From positions 9,352,635 through 9,416,634 of the forward strand of contig CM037864.1 of NCBI GenBank assembly GCA_021292105.1: a stretch of 64,000 nucleotides of DNA, in the 5' to 3' direction. Both the position numbers and the translations under genes were made by a program. The stretch's first letter is position 1. Each line of letters begins with the position of its first letter. Below, piece by piece: positions 63,991-64,000 of this stretch. The notes below the pieces were generated by a model. The model was not told where the DNA came from. It searched no databases and saw only the letters and a program-made list of their open reading frames with translations. This DNA is from Anadara kagoshimensis (taxonomy: Eukaryota; Mollusca; Bivalvia; Arcoida; Arcidae).

Positions 63991-64000
63991 GGTGTCTTTT

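Overview
This is a stretch of animal nuclear genome, most likely from a marine mollusc and probably a bivalve. It is AT-rich, its genes are split by many introns, and it is crowded with transposon remnants and satellites. The mollusc reading rests on three things: the leucine-rich-repeat 7TM receptor resembles the GRL101/relaxin-receptor lineage, the B-box/coiled-coil/NHL gene belongs to a class expanded in bivalves, and the tRNA-derived SINEs have tails ending GACGTTAAACACCATT. The species cannot be named from the sequence alone. A 1,000-base run of N (26764-27763) is an assembly gap.

Left part (1-23.8 kb). A two-exon plus-strand gene (1004-1383 + 4859-5246, 255 aa) encodes a protein I do not recognise, with an RRM-like C-terminal half. 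Facing it is a large minus-strand gene (23756 down to 6262). Its 15 coding exons, assembled here by splice sites and reading-frame phase, give a 1,578-aa receptor: signal peptide; beta-propeller 1 and EGF; propeller 2 and two EGFs; propeller 3; a degenerate LDLa module; four or so LRRs; a relaxin-receptor/GRL101-type hinge; seven transmembrane helices; and a basic tail. LDLR/LRP-type propellers fused to an LRR-GPCR are the most striking biology in the window. Its introns carry many copies of a long-TIR MITE (MITE-A) and other short repeats.

Middle part (23.8-42.1 kb). Repeat-rich sequence contains a broken mariner and a LINE tail. Then come two colinear copies of a segment built around a B-box/NHL gene. 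The right copy (34608-36281) is complete except for one in-frame TAA. The left copy is mostly hidden in the N gap and only its last codons are visible. Downstream of both, the terminal NHL-coding segment is repeated in tandem with decay (about 155-bp period), followed by matching MITE, SINE and minisatellite landmarks.

Right part (42.1-64 kb). A 119-bp satellite with a six-monomer higher-order repeat (42.86-45.02 kb) is followed by SINEs. Next is a large compound array (48.18-61.52 kb) of a 92-bp satellite interleaved with five copies of a 1.07-1.10 kb element whose ends are inverted arrays of a GTGCCGAAATGACC-type motif. The 92-bp monomer is also present once upstream of the B-box/NHL gene, and the array's right edge runs into a second copy of that same upstream region, so the satellite appears to have grown out of a duplicated gene-flanking segment. 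The fifth element copy is interrupted by a 5'-truncated LINE, which is itself interrupted by a hAT relic with an 8-bp target duplication. The right end (62.7-64 kb) holds a decayed copy of a widespread repeat-associated coding family.

All gene models are unaided reading: no alignment, expression or database evidence was available. Repeat boundaries are approximate unless stated otherwise.
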